Source of the DNA: Gemmatimonadota bacterium | GTDB lineage: Bacteria; Gemmatimonadota; Gemmatimonadetes; Palauibacterales; Palauibacteraceae | NCBI GenBank assembly: GCA_022826685.1 | Contig: JAJDUL010000038.1 | Location: 1-64,000 of the forward strand | DNA: 64,000 nucleotides | Direction: 5' to 3' | In this document: in pieces, positions 28,601 through 35,785 of the stretch | Position numbering within the stretch: the stretch's first letter is position 1 | Layout: each line of letters starts with the position of its first letter | Made by a program: the position numbers and the translations under genes | The notes under the pieces: model-generated | Told to the model about the DNA's origin: nothing | The model's input: the letters and a program-made list of their open reading frames with translations, nothing else | Database searches by the model: none

Positions 28601-29740
28601 CATCATGAGGATGACCTTCAGCAGCGCACAACTGAACGCCGCCGCCTCGAGGTGTCCCACGTTGCTCTTCACGCTGGCCACGCGGAGCGGCGCCTCGCGC
28701 TCGACGCCGCCGAACGCCTCGGCAATGGCGTTTCCTTCGATGCGGTCGCCCACGACCGTGCCGGTCGCGTGCGCTTCCACGTAGTCGAAGTCCTCCGGGC
28801 GCAGTCCCGCACGCCCGCAGGCCTCGCGCATGAGTTCGACCTGCGAATGGCGTGTCGGCGCCGTGATGTAGCGCCCCTGGGCGAATCCGACGGCGTCATC
28901 GGCGGTCCCGGCCGTGTTGACCGCCGTGGCTTCGATCACCGCGAAGATGTGGTCTCCGTCCCGCTCGGCCGCCTCCAGCGGCTTGACGGCGAACACGAAC
29001 GCGCCTTCCGACCGCATGTAGCCATTGGCGTCGGCGTCGAAGGAATGGCACCGGCCATCCGGACTGATGACGCCGAGTGCGTTGAAGGAGGCGCTGCAGC
29101 GGGCGGACCCCAGGTAGGTGGCGGCGCCCACCAGAGCCTGCTCGCAATCGCCTTGACGCATCGAGTTCACCGCCGTGTGAAGCGCGGTCAGCGACGCCGA
29201 GCAGGCGGTGGAGGTCGCGATCGACGGCCCCATGAGGTTCAAATGGTAGGAGATCCGGTTCGCCAGCATCGAGGCGTCGATGCTCAGGATGGAGAACTCG
29301 TTGGTCCCGAACAGGGCACGCCAGTTCGCGGTGGAGGCGACCTGGGCTCCGATGAAGACGCCCGTGCGGCTGTTGCGGAGGGCGTTCAGGCTCCAGCCGG
29401 CGTGTTCGCAGCTTTCCCACGCGCAGCCCAGCAGCATCCGGATCTGCGGATCCATATAGGACATTTCATGGTGGGAGACGCCGAACAGGCCCGGATCCAT
29501 CCGCTGCTCCAGGTCGTCCCGGAGCAGCCCTTCGTACGGACTGCCGAAGCGGCCCGGACCCGAGAACCGGCCGATCGGCTGGTAGCCCCGGCCGTAGCGC
29601 TCCGTGACGGACTCCTGGACGACCTCGCGCTTGCTGAGGAGCCGCCAGAAATCTTCGTCCGTCCGGAGACCGCCCGGCATCCGATAGGCGTAGCCGACGA
29701 TGGCGATGGGATCGCCCGATGTACCCGCGCTGGAAGTCAC
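22676..29740 (-). CDS. Type I highly reducing polyketide synthase, KS-AT-DH-(pseudoMT)-ER-KR-ACP
   Basis: A 2354-residue single-module synthase. KS: residues ~10-430, active Cys180 in STACSAS, His324 (EAHATGT), His363 (NVGHLEAA). AT: ~540-850, GHSSGE with Ser632 and IAFHS at 736. DH: ~900-1200, His936 (LTDHRVH) and Asp1113 (PPLTDGGLQ); the usual Gly after the His motif is Arg940. Residues ~1210-1450 sit where a C-methyltransferase lies in reducing PKSs but lack a SAM motif. ER: ~1615-1930, NADPH loop GGVGQAA (~1767). KR: ~1960-2190, VTGGLGGFG, Tyr2112, with Ser2116 where Asn is usual. ACP: Ser2269 in FGLTSIS. With one full reducing module it probably works iteratively. Start GTG 29740 follows GGAGG at 4 nt and overlaps a small open frame. 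Confidence 0.9.
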   Translation of the reverse strand: MTSSAGTSGDPIAIVGYAYRMPGGLRTDEDFWRLLSKREVVQESVTERYGRGYQPIGRFSGPGRFGSPYEGLLRDDLEQRMDPGLFGVSHHEMSYMDPQIRMLLGCAWESCEHAGWSLNALRNSRTGVFIGAQVASTANWRALFGTNEFSILSIDASMLANRISYHLNLMGPSIATSTACSASLTALHTAVNSMRQGDCEQALVGAATYLGSARCSASFNALGVISPDGRCHSFDADANGYMRSEGAFVFAVKPLEAAERDGDHIFAVIEATAVNTAGTADDAVGFAQGRYITAPTRHSQVELMREACGRAGLRPEDFDYVEAHATGTVVGDRIEGNAIAEAFGGVEREAPLRVASVKSNVGHLEAAAFSCALLKVILMMRRRTFAPISQNYLVPNPEIDFDLGPIEVQTACEPFPDRAVVVGINSFGFGGANGHCVVREYRRDRSREWSVPLAPDAGYMIPLSARAPKALEESARRLREYLDGRETDLYTLAGNLSRRRARFPARTAFAVRSRSELVEALDAFVEDPSPVSTVEAGDRRVAMVFSGQGTQWAGCGRDLYDADPVFRRVVDAIEKEWRKHSDASLRDACFSASQEELNEVQLAQPAIFMIQCALVEMLAAWGVHPECVVGHSSGEVAAAYASGALSLADATRLVYHRATLQQRVAGSGRMLAIGLDRPAVEDLLRNHRPAEAEIACENSPANTVICGKEAALRPVMAELDRRGLQNRLIPGNIAFHSTAMDPLRDDALEALAFLNECDFDGDVPMVSSVTGETVERLDNAYWWSNIRNPVLFGMAMETVRRECRPDVVLEIAPHGALQPLIRQCLEAAGPAAVCLPTLMKDEDACPGFQEALGNLYRAGVALDFTSQYPRPEPIAHLLPGHPREETTSNDDLVDDEMFVQRGEYSHGPFVGHRVACDHILFEARLSEKDFPWLTDHRVHRAPIIPAAGYIELLLQAFSGDPINIEEIEFLQHTPVNPTPVRLQTALFPVPDAPGQYTFTISTRSFEDDEAGTLHCRGRVRRVDENHAVDAFPTLDDLLASDFDPSPLATGEEFYDQIEAVVGDAFEFGPEFRSVQRIEMDSGSTDMLFEIEVDEELWASGREEGYLLYPPLTDGGLQIFLRYLMRLPDFFSMPQRACDITFVRPPTGPRITCFLVDTGDWFDVDERGQYNKPLGELYIGRLSLYDTDTGQLLAHIGEYHSFNSNPRWSDVPDSKHLIRWQPKFVPPAPRIGDAVRDGDVDPAALIAAIEQGAAGSPYACHVVEIAGRREAERTMLNRCLEHLSGPDAQSEYWLLGDDEESTQALYEAFNHRDAAIRFASLEPAAEGAAETDMATGLLRPAAAEIVLLHRDPGEGEAGGDRWAEAWALVERLAVPGGLALVSHDESDVIEAGNGWSTLHAGPRATLLQAAQEDPAPADAAAVSADTAGPRWVIGEPGSPATEWIAQLDPTQAYSVPWSALEDGDFTSLEEWPWGADLEAIDFFVGPAPDDPTGERAVWRLVALLQALAPLRLESANRTCRLNVVTQGAVCGVEAPRGSALWGAVRSLALELLAEDTKIDFRLVDLGTADDLEALARLDACDPRERELAVRDGRLWVPRVVSVRDRWPLVPAGADPPYRLRLDNPGQVSGLQVATTALPRLGPSDVEIEMAAAALNFRDVMVTLGLLPALAYERSALGREVGIEGSGVVRRAGPDVKRLSPGDEVAVTTGGCIANRIVVNEHLAFLKPPGLSMEEAAASLSVTVTAYYALIHLARLREGQRVLIHSAMGGVGQAAIALAHHVGAEVYATAGNRSKRQQLLEMGVRGAFDSHSHDWYDDLMEATGGEGVDVVLNSLAGHHIALCLKALRPSGWHCEIGKVDIFTDNSLGMRVFRKNLRFAAIDVDRLMLDDPVLSHMLSQACLDLMNEGAVPPPRLTAYEYRDYARALRLMTTGGHQGKLVLKAPSDPADRGFAIADTRPFLDPEATYLVTGGLGGFGLRLVPYLIAAGARHVTLMDRDPERRRSVEWLRQTTTLSKMTGDYEIEIVSGDVRDEEDVRRCIAGLQRPLKGVFHLAGTLEDRSFLDTSAESLENVFAPKARGALNLHDATTDCALDYFVLFSSIASTFGNVGQVNYSSASAFLDGLAAWRRRQGLAGFSYNLGPVTEVGMAARSLHVMRMMRAAGMMTVSADFAIANLDYALRAMAPDPTEPGTKGHDHMVTALFSNPAWTVDSPDYMRNGRLLNNQAAFEVNVRGELTLESVVAQISAKVAELCGHEEGDVAEPLSSFGLTSISVAELGAFIQAQYNRQVSALELMTTASALSLAEMIVHGAESDAEGEAVAETDGSADVSPQRVHQVRRRRSPFANRLEDHFPIQA

Positions 29741-29946
29741 GTGGCCTCCGCTCGGCGGGCGCCCCCGAGCGCGGACGCCGGGACGCCGGCCTGTCGTTGT
29801 GTTGAGATTGCTTTGGGCGCTCCTGGAATGGCCGCTGGAATGACCGCGGCCACGTTAGCGAGCCGTCCCCCCGCCAGCAAACGTCGCTGGAGGCCGCCCG
29901 AACGCAGCAGGGCACTTGCCATGCACCGCCAGGTGAAAGTCACGCT
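29741..29946 (-). other. Gap before the PKS gene, holding a doubtful 68-aa open frame
   Basis: The 206 bases between the radical SAM stop and the PKS start contain an open frame from GTG 29943 to a stop at 29737 that overlaps the PKS start by 4 bases. It would begin 3 bases after the radical SAM stop. The product is low-complexity (Ala/Arg/Gly-rich), matches no family I know, and has no nearby Shine-Dalgarno. It could be a small coupled protein or simply an open GC-rich stretch. No clear promoter or hairpin is visible. Confidence 0.2.
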
Positions 29947-31719
29947 TCAGGAGCGCGTCGTGGCTCCGAGAACCGGCAGCGTCGCTGTCGCCGGTCCGGC
30001 GGGTCTCGGCTCCGAAGTCAACGCAAGCTCGAAGTCCGCCAGAGCCTCGCGGACACCGTCTCCCGTAAACCGGAATTCACCGGGGATGGCGTTCCGGCGC
30101 CTCTTGGCCCGTTGCAGGGCCTTCCGTACGAGATGGTCCTCCGGGTCCGCGTCCGAACCGGGATCCCGTCCGGCTTCATGGAACGCTGCCGACTCCGACT
30201 TCAGGTAGTCCTTGTAGCTGCGGAGAACGGTCTGCTGGCGCGTGAACTTCTCGCAGTGGTGGCCGGTGGCCGCCAGGCTGATGGCCAGCGGCAGGAGTCG
30301 AGGGTGGTCGCTGGAGACTTTGGCGATGTAGCGCGAAAACGGCGGAAGCTGTTCCGGCGTGAGGCGTCGGCGAATTCCCATGATGCCCGCATAGAGGACG
30401 TGCGCGTTCACCCGCTTGTGGAGGTGCGGTACGGGATTGAGGTGGTCCAGCAGAGTAAGGCAGCGGTCGAAGTAGTTCTCCAGCGTCGAATCGTAGATGG
30501 TCCCAATGACCCGGAGATACCCTTCCACCAGCGTCGCGGGGTCCATTTGCGGCTTGAAGTTCAGGGCGGTGTCGTCGATTTCGACAGGTCTGTCCAACAA
30601 TCGATTCTCCCGCTCCAGCCGGGTCCAGAGATTCGTTCCCTTGAGCGCGGTCAGCAACCCGATCAGCGCCATCGGAATCCCGGCTTCCTGAATGAAATCG
30701 ATCTGGGCATCGAACGCGTTGTCATCATCGTCGTCGAGTCCGAGGATGAAGCCGCCCAGAACCTGCATTCCCTTCCCCTGGATCTTTCGCACAGCCTTGA
30801 ACAGGTAGTCGTCATCGCGCATGTCGATGTTCTGCGGTTTCTTCATCTTCTTGAGAGCCTTCGGGTTAGGCGTCTCTATTCCGAGGAAGACGGAGTCGAA
30901 ACCGGCCTCGATCATGACATCCATCAAGTCGTCCATTCGGACGAGATTGACGCTCGCTTCCGTGAACAGGGCAAAGGGGTGGTCGCGCTCCTTTTGCCAT
31001 TCGGCGATCGCGGGGAGGAGCCTTGAGACCTCGCGCTTATTGCCGATGAAGTTGTCGTCGACGAGAAAGAGAGGACCCCGCCATCCCAGTCCATACAGAA
31101 GATCGAACTCGGCCACCATCTGTTCGGGGGACTTCGTTCGGGACACACGGCCGTACAGCTTCGTGATGTCACAGAACTCACAGTCGAATGGGCATCCCCG
31201 CGAGAACTGCAGGCACATCGAGTAGTAGTGATTCAGGTCGATCAGGTCGAAACGGGGCAGCGGAGCGAGGGTCACATCCGGCCTCCGCGGGGCGCGATAG
31301 ACGGCCTTGGCGACGCCGTTCTCCAAGTCGCGAAGAAAGGTGGGGAATGTCTCCTCGACCTCATCGAGCACAAAGTGATCGACGCCCTCCATCTCCTCGT
31401 GAAAGGTGGTGGGGTGCGGGCCGCCGGCGATGACGGGAACCTGTGCACGGTTGCAGCGCCCCACGATCTGCTCCAGCGAGGGGCGTTGCGGGATCATGCT
31501 CGACGTGAAGGCCAGGTCCGCCCACTCCAGGTCGGCCTCCTCGAGCGGAGTCACGTTCAGGTCGACCACGCGCAGGTTGTACCGCGACGGAAACATCGCG
31601 GCCACGGTGAGCAGGCCGAGAGGAGGAAAGGCCGCCCTGATGCCCATGAGATCCAGGGCGTAGTCGTGGCCCCAGTATGTCGGCGGGTGCCTGGGGTAGA
31701 GCAGCAGGGCATTTGGCAT
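29947..31719 (-). CDS. B12-dependent radical SAM protein, HpnP/DUF4070-like (candidate C-methylase)
   Basis: A ~590-residue protein with an N-terminal cobalamin-binding domain (LLLYPRHPPTYWG, then FPPLGLLTVAAMFP and VIAGGPHPT), a radical SAM core with CPFDCEFC (CxxxCxxC) preceded by SRG and followed by DITKLYGRV, and LFLVDDNFIGN, ending in a DUF4070-type C-terminal domain. This layout matches HpnP, the hopanoid C-2 methylase, and its relatives, which methylate unactivated carbons. Placed just upstream of the PKS, it could add methyl branches to the polyketide or its chain. Methylation of a hopanoid or another lipid is an alternative. Start ATG 31719 gives the family-like N-terminus; ATG 31749 would add ten residues. 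The last ~40 residues are variable. Confidence 0.8.
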   Translation of the reverse strand: MPNALLLYPRHPPTYWGHDYALDLMGIRAAFPPLGLLTVAAMFPSRYNLRVVDLNVTPLEEADLEWADLAFTSSMIPQRPSLEQIVGRCNRAQVPVIAGGPHPTTFHEEMEGVDHFVLDEVEETFPTFLRDLENGVAKAVYRAPRRPDVTLAPLPRFDLIDLNHYYSMCLQFSRGCPFDCEFCDITKLYGRVSRTKSPEQMVAEFDLLYGLGWRGPLFLVDDNFIGNKREVSRLLPAIAEWQKERDHPFALFTEASVNLVRMDDLMDVMIEAGFDSVFLGIETPNPKALKKMKKPQNIDMRDDDYLFKAVRKIQGKGMQVLGGFILGLDDDDDNAFDAQIDFIQEAGIPMALIGLLTALKGTNLWTRLERENRLLDRPVEIDDTALNFKPQMDPATLVEGYLRVIGTIYDSTLENYFDRCLTLLDHLNPVPHLHKRVNAHVLYAGIMGIRRRLTPEQLPPFSRYIAKVSSDHPRLLPLAISLAATGHHCEKFTRQQTVLRSYKDYLKSESAAFHEAGRDPGSDADPEDHLVRKALQRAKRRRNAIPGEFRFTGDGVREALADFELALTSEPRPAGPATATLPVLGATTRS

Positions 31720-31759
31720 GTTGACCTGTTCCGGTCGCCAGCCGGTCATTCCATGCGAA

Positions 31760-32035
31760 TCAGGATCCTTCGGCGCATTCGCGCACGGCCTCGTCGGCGG
31801 CGGCGAACAGCCTCGCGCGCCATTCCTTCCGGCGGGCCCGGAACGCGTTCACCATTTCCCACAGCGCGTCGCGGACCTTCTCCATCGCTTCCGTCCGCGC
31901 CTCATCCGACAGCGTCGTTCCGCTCGTGAACTCGTACTTCTCGATCGCGAAGTCGGCGATGTCCAGGATGTTGTCTCCGACGACGCTGAGATCGACCGCG
32001 TTCCTCATGGTCGGGGCCGGGCGTGGCTCGCTCAT
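31760..32035 (-). CDS. Small helical hypothetical protein in the polyketide operon
   Basis: A 91-residue acidic, helix-rich protein (AVDLSVVGDNILDIADFAIEKYE, then EAMEKVRDALWEMVNAFRARRKEW). It has no signal peptide or membrane segment and I recognise no family. The ATG at 32035 follows GGAG; the in-frame ATG at 32044 lacks spacing for one. It is the first gene after the ~130-base gap that separates the sulfate-activation genes from the polyketide genes, and the radical SAM gene starts about 40 bases downstream. It could be a small partner of the radical SAM enzyme, but only position supports that. Confidence 0.6.
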   Translation of the reverse strand: MSEPRPAPTMRNAVDLSVVGDNILDIADFAIEKYEFTSGTTLSDEARTEAMEKVRDALWEMVNAFRARRKEWRARLFAAADEAVRECAEGS

Positions 32036-32071
32036 CTGCTCCATCCTCGCTGAGTGGGTTTTGGAGATCGC

Positions 32072-32108
32072 TTCCGTGTGTCGCGTCAGGATTCCGTTTG
32101 TCGCGTCA
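32072..32108 (-). promoter_or_regulatory. 17-bp direct repeat pair upstream of the polyketide genes
   Basis: TTCCGTGTGTCGCGTCA (32072-32088) and TTCCGTTTGTCGCGTCA (32092-32108) are two copies with one mismatch, 20 bp apart start to start, i.e. about two helical turns. They lie 40-70 bases upstream of the small gene's ATG in the only substantial gap in this run of genes. Read on the minus strand, a TTGACG-like -35 element overlaps the distal copy. The layout suits a tandem activator or repressor binding site. Confidence 0.45.
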
Positions 32109-32165
32109 AAATCATGCAGGGACGACCCGTTTCGGTCAACCGCCCCCCATCTTGGGGAGGTGGCC

Positions 32166-33929
32166 TCAAGACCTGCCCGCGGTCCAGGCGCGATTCACGT
32201 GCACGGTCAGGACGTCCGCGTTGTGGTACTGGTGGTGTTTGACGGAGGAGGCGTGATGGCGCAGCAGCGCCAGCGACAGGTCCCGTTCGCTCGTCGGGTC
32301 CGGGCGATCCCCGAGCACGGCCATCTGGTTCTCCAGGTTGCCCTCGTGCGTCGCCGCGGTGAACTCCAGTCCGGCGCCGAAACGGAGGTTCCGGACCACG
32401 ACGCGCAGCCGGCGCTCCCCCGCGGCCGGAGCGTCTCCGTTCTCTTCCTGCCGCAGGAGACTCAGGAGCGCCTCTTCGACCGGCGCCCGCAGGCGGTCCG
32501 TCGCCTTGCCGCTCCACTTGTACCTGGCCGCGAACTCCCGGAGGAACTTGTCGAGTTCCGGGAGGCTCTCCGGGCGCAGCGCAACTTCGATCCTGTGGCG
32601 GCGGGGTCCGGTCACATCCAGGAACAGGTTCAGGAGGAGGATGGACAGCCCGCCCACCGTGAGGCCGTTCGCGAGCATGCGGCCCATCGGCGTAGCCAGG
32701 TAAGCGGGAAAGATCGCCTGAAACTGGATCCCCGCCCCGATCCAGAACGCCAGCCCGGCGGCCAGCGAATACTGCCGATCGATCCCCTCCCGGAAGAGGA
32801 TCCGCATGCCCTGCACGAAGATGAGGCCGAAGACGACCATGATGTAGGCGCCGAGCACCGGCGCCGGGATCGAGAGGATGACGGCCGTGAGCTTCGGAAC
32901 GAAGGCGAGGGCGACAAAGGCGACCCCGATGACGACGCCGATGCTGCGGGCGGCAACGCCGATGCCGCTCGCGAGGGCGATCCCGGCGACGTACGGCCAC
33001 GGCGGCAGCACGCCCGCGAAACCCGACAGGAGCGTGCCGGCCCCGCAGGCGGCGACGGACCCCTGGACCCGGCGAAAATCGACCGCCCTCGGCTCGCGCC
33101 GGGAGAGGTGCTGCATGCGGACGTTGTCGCTGACCTGGCGGATCGTGATCACGAATGAGACGAAGAGGAATCCGGGCAGGAGCAGCCAGAAGCTCGCGTC
33201 GAAACTCAGGTCGAGGCCGGACAGCGTGGGGCTGGGGATCCCGATCCAGCGGGCCGCCGCCACGCGCTCGAAGTCGAGAATCCCGAACAGCGCGGCGGTC
33301 ACGCTGCCCGCGGCGATGCCGATGGGGGCGTTCCACGCCCGCACGAACCGTTTGCCCCGGAGCAGGAGGCCCATGACGCACAGCAGGGTGACCGCGGCGA
33401 CGGTGGGGGCCGCGGCCGGCGGAGCGTTCTCCGGCACGCGGGTGAGCATGGCGAACGCCAGCGGCATGATCGTCACGGCGACGAGCGCCGTCAGCGTGCC
33501 CGACACGACCGGCGTGATGATGCGCCGGAGCAGCGCCAGACGGGCCGCCTGGGCCAGCTGGCACAGTCCGGCGGCGAGGACCAGCACCCCCAGCAGCGCC
33601 GGCCCCCCCGCGACGAGAGCGAGCACGCCGACCCCGATCGAGGCCCCCGAAGCGCCCATGGCCGTCAGCGTTCCGCCGCCGATGCCGGCGAAGCGTTTCG
33701 CCTGGACGATCGTGAGGAGACCTCCGATCACCATGCTCGCGAAGATCGCCCAGGAAAGATATTCGTCGCTCTGGTTCGCGACGCGGGTGACGATCGTCGT
33801 GACCACGACCACCGGCACGCACACGAGGAGTGCCGTCTGCACGCCGATCACGGCGCTCACCGCCCGCGGCGGACGTTCGTCGGCCGCGAACCGCAGTTCC
33901 GCGACGTCCGAGCCGGATCCGTTCGCCAT
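32166..33929 (-). CDS. NCS2/UraA-fold permease with extra C-terminal regulatory-type domain
   Basis: A 587-residue membrane protein. Residues ~20-430 have about 12-14 hydrophobic helices with NCS2 (xanthine/uracil permease) features: GGTLTAMGASGAS, ITPVVSGTLTALVAVTIMPLAF, and the later FVPKLTAVILSIPAPVLGAYIMVVFG segment. Residues ~450-587 form a soluble domain (LPELDKFLREFAARY, VEEALLSLL, LRHHASSVKHHQYH) that recalls the RsbW/SpoIIAB-type histidine-kinase-like ATPase fold. It does not resemble the STAS domain that the related SulP sulfate transporters carry. The ATG at 33929 shares a base with the cysNC stop, so translation is probably coupled. This context hints at a sulfate or related anion substrate, whereas family membership alone would predict a nucleobase. 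The C-terminal assignment is by eye and uncertain. Confidence 0.7.
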   Translation of the reverse strand: MANGSGSDVAELRFAADERPPRAVSAVIGVQTALLVCVPVVVVTTIVTRVANQSDEYLSWAIFASMVIGGLLTIVQAKRFAGIGGGTLTAMGASGASIGVGVLALVAGGPALLGVLVLAAGLCQLAQAARLALLRRIITPVVSGTLTALVAVTIMPLAFAMLTRVPENAPPAAAPTVAAVTLLCVMGLLLRGKRFVRAWNAPIGIAAGSVTAALFGILDFERVAAARWIGIPSPTLSGLDLSFDASFWLLLPGFLFVSFVITIRQVSDNVRMQHLSRREPRAVDFRRVQGSVAACGAGTLLSGFAGVLPPWPYVAGIALASGIGVAARSIGVVIGVAFVALAFVPKLTAVILSIPAPVLGAYIMVVFGLIFVQGMRILFREGIDRQYSLAAGLAFWIGAGIQFQAIFPAYLATPMGRMLANGLTVGGLSILLLNLFLDVTGPRRHRIEVALRPESLPELDKFLREFAARYKWSGKATDRLRAPVEEALLSLLRQEENGDAPAAGERRLRVVVRNLRFGAGLEFTAATHEGNLENQMAVLGDRPDPTSERDLSLALLRHHASSVKHHQYHNADVLTVHVNRAWTAGRS

Positions 33930-35785
33930 CAGTGGTCCTCCATCATGGGTGTCGGGAACTCGCGGTCGAGTCGCTCCATCAGCAGGTCCACGCATGCCTC
34001 CGGAGAGAGTTCCTCCGTATCCAGGCGCAGATCGGGATCTTCGGGCCGTTCGTAGGGACTGTCGACTCCCGTGAAGTTCCTGATCTCTCCGCTGAGCGCC
34101 TTGGCGTAAAGGCCCTTCGGGTCGCGCTCCGCACAGGCTTCGAGCGATGCGTCCACGAAGACCTCCATGAAGTCGCCGGGCGCGAACAGGCTGCGGGCGT
34201 AGTCGCGCTCCGACCGGAACGGGCTGATGAAGGCGACGATCACGATCAGGCCGGCGTCGACCATGAGGCGGGCGACCTCCGCGACCCGCCGGATGTTCTC
34301 CACCCGATCCGCCTCCGTGAAGCCGAGGTCGCGGCACAGGCCGTGACGCACGTTGTCGCCGTCCAGGAGATACGTGTGCCGTCCCTCGAGGGTCAGCCGG
34401 CGGTCGAGCAGGTTGGCGATGGTGGACTTCCCGGAAGCCGACATCCCGGTCAGCCACACGCACTGGGGGCGCTGAAGCTTCATCCGCGAGCGGACGTCCT
34501 TCGACACGTCCAGCTGCTGCCAGGTCACGTTCGCCGCCCGCATGAGCGGGAAGAGGATCGTGCCGGCGGCGGCCGTCGCGTTCGTGGCGCGATCGATCAG
34601 GATGAAGCCGCCCAGCGCGCGCGACTCATCGAAGGGCGCGAAGGGGACGGGACGGTCGGTCGCGAGGTTCACGGTCCCGAGGTCGTTCAATTGCAGAACG
34701 GAGGCGGCCAGCTCGCTGCCGTTGGACACGTCCAGCCGGTGCCGGATCCGGGTGACGGCGGCCCCCACCTCCCGCGTGTGGAGCTTCATCGCGTACGGGC
34801 GGCCCACGGCGAGCGGCTCGTCGTGCATCCAGACGAGCCGTGCCTGGAACTGGTCCGCGGCCTCGACGGGTTCGTCGGCACCCGCGACGACGTCGCCCCG
34901 GGTGACATCGACATCGGGCGCCAGGGTCAACGTCACGGAGTCGCCCCGGGCGGCGCGGTCGCGGGGTCGGTCCCCCACCGCGATCGACGCCACGCGGCTC
35001 CCGTTTCCGGCGGGCGAGATGCCGACGGCATCGCCGACGGCCACCGTGCCGGCGGCCACGCGCCCGCAGTATCCGCGAAAGTCGGCGTGCGGCCGATTCA
35101 CATACTGGACCGGCATCCGGAAGGGCTGGCCGGCGGGAGGTTCCTCGATGTCCACGGTCTCGAGATGGGTGAGGAGCGTCGGACCCGCATACCACGGCGC
35201 CGACGTGCCGTTTCGGGTGAGGTTGGCCCCGGTCAGCGCCGAGACCGGAATCGCCTCGACCGCGGCGAGGCCGATCTCGTCGGCGATCCCGCCGTAGGAG
35301 GCCCGGATCGATTCGAAGATCTCCCGGTCCCACCCCACGAGATCCATCTTGTTCACGGCGAGAACGACACGGCGGACGCCGAACATGGCCACGATCCGCG
35401 TGTGCCGCGCCGTCTGGGGCAGAACCCCCTTGCGCGCGTCCACCAGGACGACGGCCAGATCGGCGGTCGAGGCGCCCGTCGCCATATTGCGCGTGTACTG
35501 CTCGTGGCCGGGGGCGTCGGCCACGATGAACCGGCGGCGCGGCGTCTCGAAGCTGCGGTACGCGACATCGATCGTAATGCCCTGCTCGCGCTCGTCCCGC
35601 AGTCCGTCGACGAGCAGGGCGAGATCGGTCGCCTTCCCCTGCGTGCCGTAGCGCGCCGAGTCCCGTTCCACCCGCTTCAGCTCGTCCGAGAAGACCTGCC
35701 GGCAGTCGTGCAGGAGTCGGCCGATGACCGTGCTCTTGCCGTCGTCGACGCTGCCGCAGAGCACGAAGCGAAGGGCCGGCCGCAT
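33929..35785 (-). CDS. cysNC: Sulfate adenylyltransferase GTPase subunit fused to APS kinase (CysN-CysC)
   Basis: A 618-residue bifunctional enzyme. The N-terminal ~420 residues are the CysN GTPase that drives ATP sulfurylase: P-loop GSVDDGKST (11-19), DAPGHEQY and NKMDLV, with EF-Tu-like barrel domains following. The C-terminal ~180 residues are APS kinase: P-loop GMSASGKST near residue 440, DGDNVRHGL, and KGLYAKA. It would convert sulfate and ATP to APS with CysD and then phosphorylate APS to PAPS. PAPS is the donor for sulfotransferases such as the one at 20-22 kb. No PAPS reductase gene is in the window, so the local use may be sulfation and not cysteine synthesis. It overlaps both neighbours by one base. 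Confidence 0.95.
   Translation of the reverse strand: MRPALRFVLCGSVDDGKSTVIGRLLHDCRQVFSDELKRVERDSARYGTQGKATDLALLVDGLRDEREQGITIDVAYRSFETPRRRFIVADAPGHEQYTRNMATGASTADLAVVLVDARKGVLPQTARHTRIVAMFGVRRVVLAVNKMDLVGWDREIFESIRASYGGIADEIGLAAVEAIPVSALTGANLTRNGTSAPWYAGPTLLTHLETVDIEEPPAGQPFRMPVQYVNRPHADFRGYCGRVAAGTVAVGDAVGISPAGNGSRVASIAVGDRPRDRAARGDSVTLTLAPDVDVTRGDVVAGADEPVEAADQFQARLVWMHDEPLAVGRPYAMKLHTREVGAAVTRIRHRLDVSNGSELAASVLQLNDLGTVNLATDRPVPFAPFDESRALGGFILIDRATNATAAAGTILFPLMRAANVTWQQLDVSKDVRSRMKLQRPQCVWLTGMSASGKSTIANLLDRRLTLEGRHTYLLDGDNVRHGLCRDLGFTEADRVENIRRVAEVARLMVDAGLIVIVAFISPFRSERDYARSLFAPGDFMEVFVDASLEACAERDPKGLYAKALSGEIRNFTGVDSPYERPEDPDLRLDTEELSPEACVDLLMERLDREFPTPMMEDH

Noticed and set aside
22676-29740. 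PUFA synthase or modular multi-module PKS
   Set aside because: There is just one KS, one AT and one ACP, and the order KS-AT-DH-ER-KR-ACP matches a single reducing module.
32166-33929. SulP-family sulfate transporter
   Set aside because: The helices match NCS2 permeases and the C-terminus does not look like STAS. A sulfate role rests only on the neighbours.
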